This document shows positions 5,845 through 7,015 of a stretch of DNA of 7,015 bases, piece after piece. The stretch lies in assembly GCA_003153855.1 (NCBI GenBank), contig PMBM01000070.1, forward strand, positions 14,363 through 21,377. The letters run 5' to 3'. The notes below the pieces were generated by a model that had not been told where the DNA came from, searched no databases, and saw nothing but the letters and a program-made list of their open reading frames with translations. This DNA is from Propionibacteriaceae bacterium. Its GTDB lineage: Bacteria; Actinomycetota; Actinomycetes; Propionibacteriales; Propionibacteriaceae. Position numbers and translations under genes: made by a program. Numbering within the stretch: position 1 is the stretch's first letter; every line of letters starts with the position of its first letter.

Positions 5845-5850
5845 CCATGC

Positions 5851-7011
5851 ATGGCCTGGCAGTCGTCCTCACTAGCTGGCGCGAAAGACGTCGTGATCCT
5901 CGGATCCACCGTCGCGGGCCTCACCTCAGCGATCGAGATCGCGCGCGCGGGCTCTTCCGTGACCGTCCTCGACACGAGCCACTCCACACGGTTCGGGCTC
6001 GGCCTCGTCACGGTCGGACAAGGCTCGACGCTGCGCGAGATCGAGCTGCATCGTGGAGCCGCGGCGGTCACGACCTACGTCGACTGGACCCGCCGCGCCG
6101 CCGACTGGCTGCGCCTCACACTTCCCGGGCACGGCGTGACGATCAGCGACCACGACGCGTACGAGCTGTGCGTCGACGGCCACCTCGCCTTCCACCTCGT
6201 CCAGGAGAAGCGCCTGCTTCGCCTCGCGGACGAGCAGGTCGACATCGTCGACGACGCGCCGTTGCCGCTGACGGTACGGCCTGCTCTGTACCTTCCGGAC
6301 CAGTCGACGCTCGACTCCTGGACCCACCGCACCGCGCTCACCGAGATCGCCACGAGTCTGGGCGTGACAATCGTGCGCGACGTCGAGCTCGGCAGGTTCC
6401 TGCGCCGTCACGAGTGGGAGGTGCCGTACCGGGTCGGGGACCATCAGTACTCCGTGACGGCTGCGGAGGTCATCGACACCATCGGCGTCTCACCGTGGGG
6501 GGAGCTCGTCCTGGACCTGGCGACGGTCGTACATCCCATCGTCGAAGCGGAGGGCGACTGCGACCAGATCCTGACGTTCGTCGACACGCCCGCAGCCCTC
6601 GTCTATGGCTCTCGCGGGTTCACCGTCGTCATCGGCCAGGCGGTCAGCGAGGTACGCGAGCGCCCGGCGGCTGCCGACCTCGTCGGCTGGGTGACCAGCC
6701 AGCTCAAGCGGCAGGTCACGAAGGTGCGCGCCCGCTACGCCGAGGTCACCGCCGACCGCGTACCGGTCGTCGGCGCCATCCCCCTGCTGAGGGGCGCCTG
6801 GGTCGCGAGGGGCTTCGGGCTGTACGAGACCACGTCGGCCACTGCCGCAGGGCTCCAGCTCGCCGAGGCGATCATCTCGGGCGGCCCCCAGCCCTGGGCT
6901 CCGCTCCGTGTACCGACGGGCCCCCTCGCCGCGTGGCGGCGCTGGGCCGGCCGCGACATGGACCCGATGACGGACGTCCCGAACGTACTGGCGCGCCGCG
7001 GCCTGATCTAG
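5851..7011 (+). CDS. FAD-dependent oxidoreductase, DAO (D-amino acid oxidase-like) family
   Basis: The 386-residue product starts with a Rossmann fold: DVVILGSTVAGLTSAIEIAR (13-32), then VTVLD (37-41) with D41 at the end of the second strand for the FAD ribose. The dinucleotide motif reads GSTVAG, so the second Gly of GxGxxG is Thr20. Near the end, TADRVPVVGAIP (299-310) and RGFGLYETTSATAAGLQLAEAI (319-340, split around Y324) match the DAO-family C-terminal FAD site (p-x-Dr-P-viG ... G-h-x-x-x-G-x-x-x-a-x-x-x-G-x-x-lA). The middle half is poorly conserved and should hold the substrate domain. No signal peptide or membrane segment is seen; the first 10 residues are a short polar lead. The substrate is unknown, with amine or amino-acid oxidation only a family-level guess. 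The start follows from the leaderless -10 box. It is divergent from the permease, and a shared function is not shown. Confidence 0.82.
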   Translation: MAWQSSSLAGAKDVVILGSTVAGLTSAIEIARAGSSVTVLDTSHSTRFGLGLVTVGQGSTLREIELHRGAAAVTTYVDWTRRAADWLRLTLPGHGVTISDHDAYELCVDGHLAFHLVQEKRLLRLADEQVDIVDDAPLPLTVRPALYLPDQSTLDSWTHRTALTEIATSLGVTIVRDVELGRFLRRHEWEVPYRVGDHQYSVTAAEVIDTIGVSPWGELVLDLATVVHPIVEAEGDCDQILTFVDTPAALVYGSRGFTVVIGQAVSEVRERPAAADLVGWVTSQLKRQVTKVRARYAEVTADRVPVVGAIPLLRGAWVARGFGLYETTSATAAGLQLAEAIISGGPQPWAPLRVPTGPLAAWRRWAGRDMDPMTDVPNVLARRGLI

Positions 7012-7015
7012 CCTG

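Larger units (their letters stand above)
5708..5850. promoter_or_regulatory. Divergent promoter region of the permease and FAD oxidoreductase genes
   Basis: This 143-bp gap holds both -10 boxes described separately. Small symmetric elements are also visible: GACC-N6-GGTC (5754-5767), the 8-bp palindrome GCGTACGC (5785-5792) and GGACCC/GGGTCC arms (5803-5808 and 5830-5835), the last directly upstream of the -10 of the FAD gene. Any could be an operator. None is long enough to be convincing, and I see no riboswitch or attenuator; the predicted leaders are too short for one. Confidence 0.4.

Noticed and set aside
5708..5850. Purine or uracil-responsive riboswitch or attenuator ahead of the permease
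   Set aside because: The predicted leader is only about 16 nt, and the region has no conserved riboswitch core that I can recognise.

Overview
The window is dense, high-GC DNA with strong G/C preference at third codon positions and very little intergenic space. Several starts are preceded by TAnnnT boxes, two of them with no room for a ribosome binding site. This fits Actinomycetota, possibly a Nocardioides-like lineage, although the genus is a guess. I see seven complete protein-coding genes. I found no RNA gene, insertion sequence, CRISPR array or phage gene, and nothing with the gross features of a novel multi-gene system.

Layout. The minus strand at the left end carries a sugar phosphate isomerase/epimerase of the inosose-dehydratase (IolE-like) type, complete at 49-960. 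A divergent intergenic region (961-1101) follows. Then four plus-strand genes lie head to tail: a leucine carboxyl methyltransferase-type SAM methyltransferase (1102-1920), a small MmcQ/YjbR-family protein (1950-2345), an aldo/keto reductase (2418-3455) and a divergent DNA-3-methyladenine glycosylase I homologue (3542-4168). The glycosylase converges on a minus-strand NCS2 uracil/xanthine permease (4253-5707), with a strong GC hairpin in the 84-bp gap. A 143-bp divergent region (5708-5850) separates the permease from a plus-strand FAD-dependent DAO-type oxidoreductase (5851-7011) that ends 4 bp before the window does.

How they work together. The genes look like independent housekeeping and catabolic units rather than one pathway. 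The YjbR-like and FAD genes each appear to have their own leaderless promoter, and the permease has a promoter of the same type with a short leader. Together with the hairpins at 3461-3507 and 4208-4239, this argues for several short transcripts instead of one operon. Plausible roles are sugar or inositol handling (IolE-like), carbonyl reduction (aldo/keto reductase), nucleobase uptake (permease) and possible alkylation repair (glycosylase).

Most worth a second look: (1) two genes with the same TAGG(A/T)T-N6-ATG leaderless arrangement; (2) a near-perfect hairpin between the reductase and glycosylase genes whose arms are two inverted copies of the actinobacterial DnaA-box sequence TTGTCCACA; (3) the glycosylase, which keeps the catalytic Glu and the pocket Trp but has lost three of the four zinc-snap ligands known in E. 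coli Tag; (4) the FAD enzyme, whose Rossmann GxGxxG motif has Thr in place of the second Gly.
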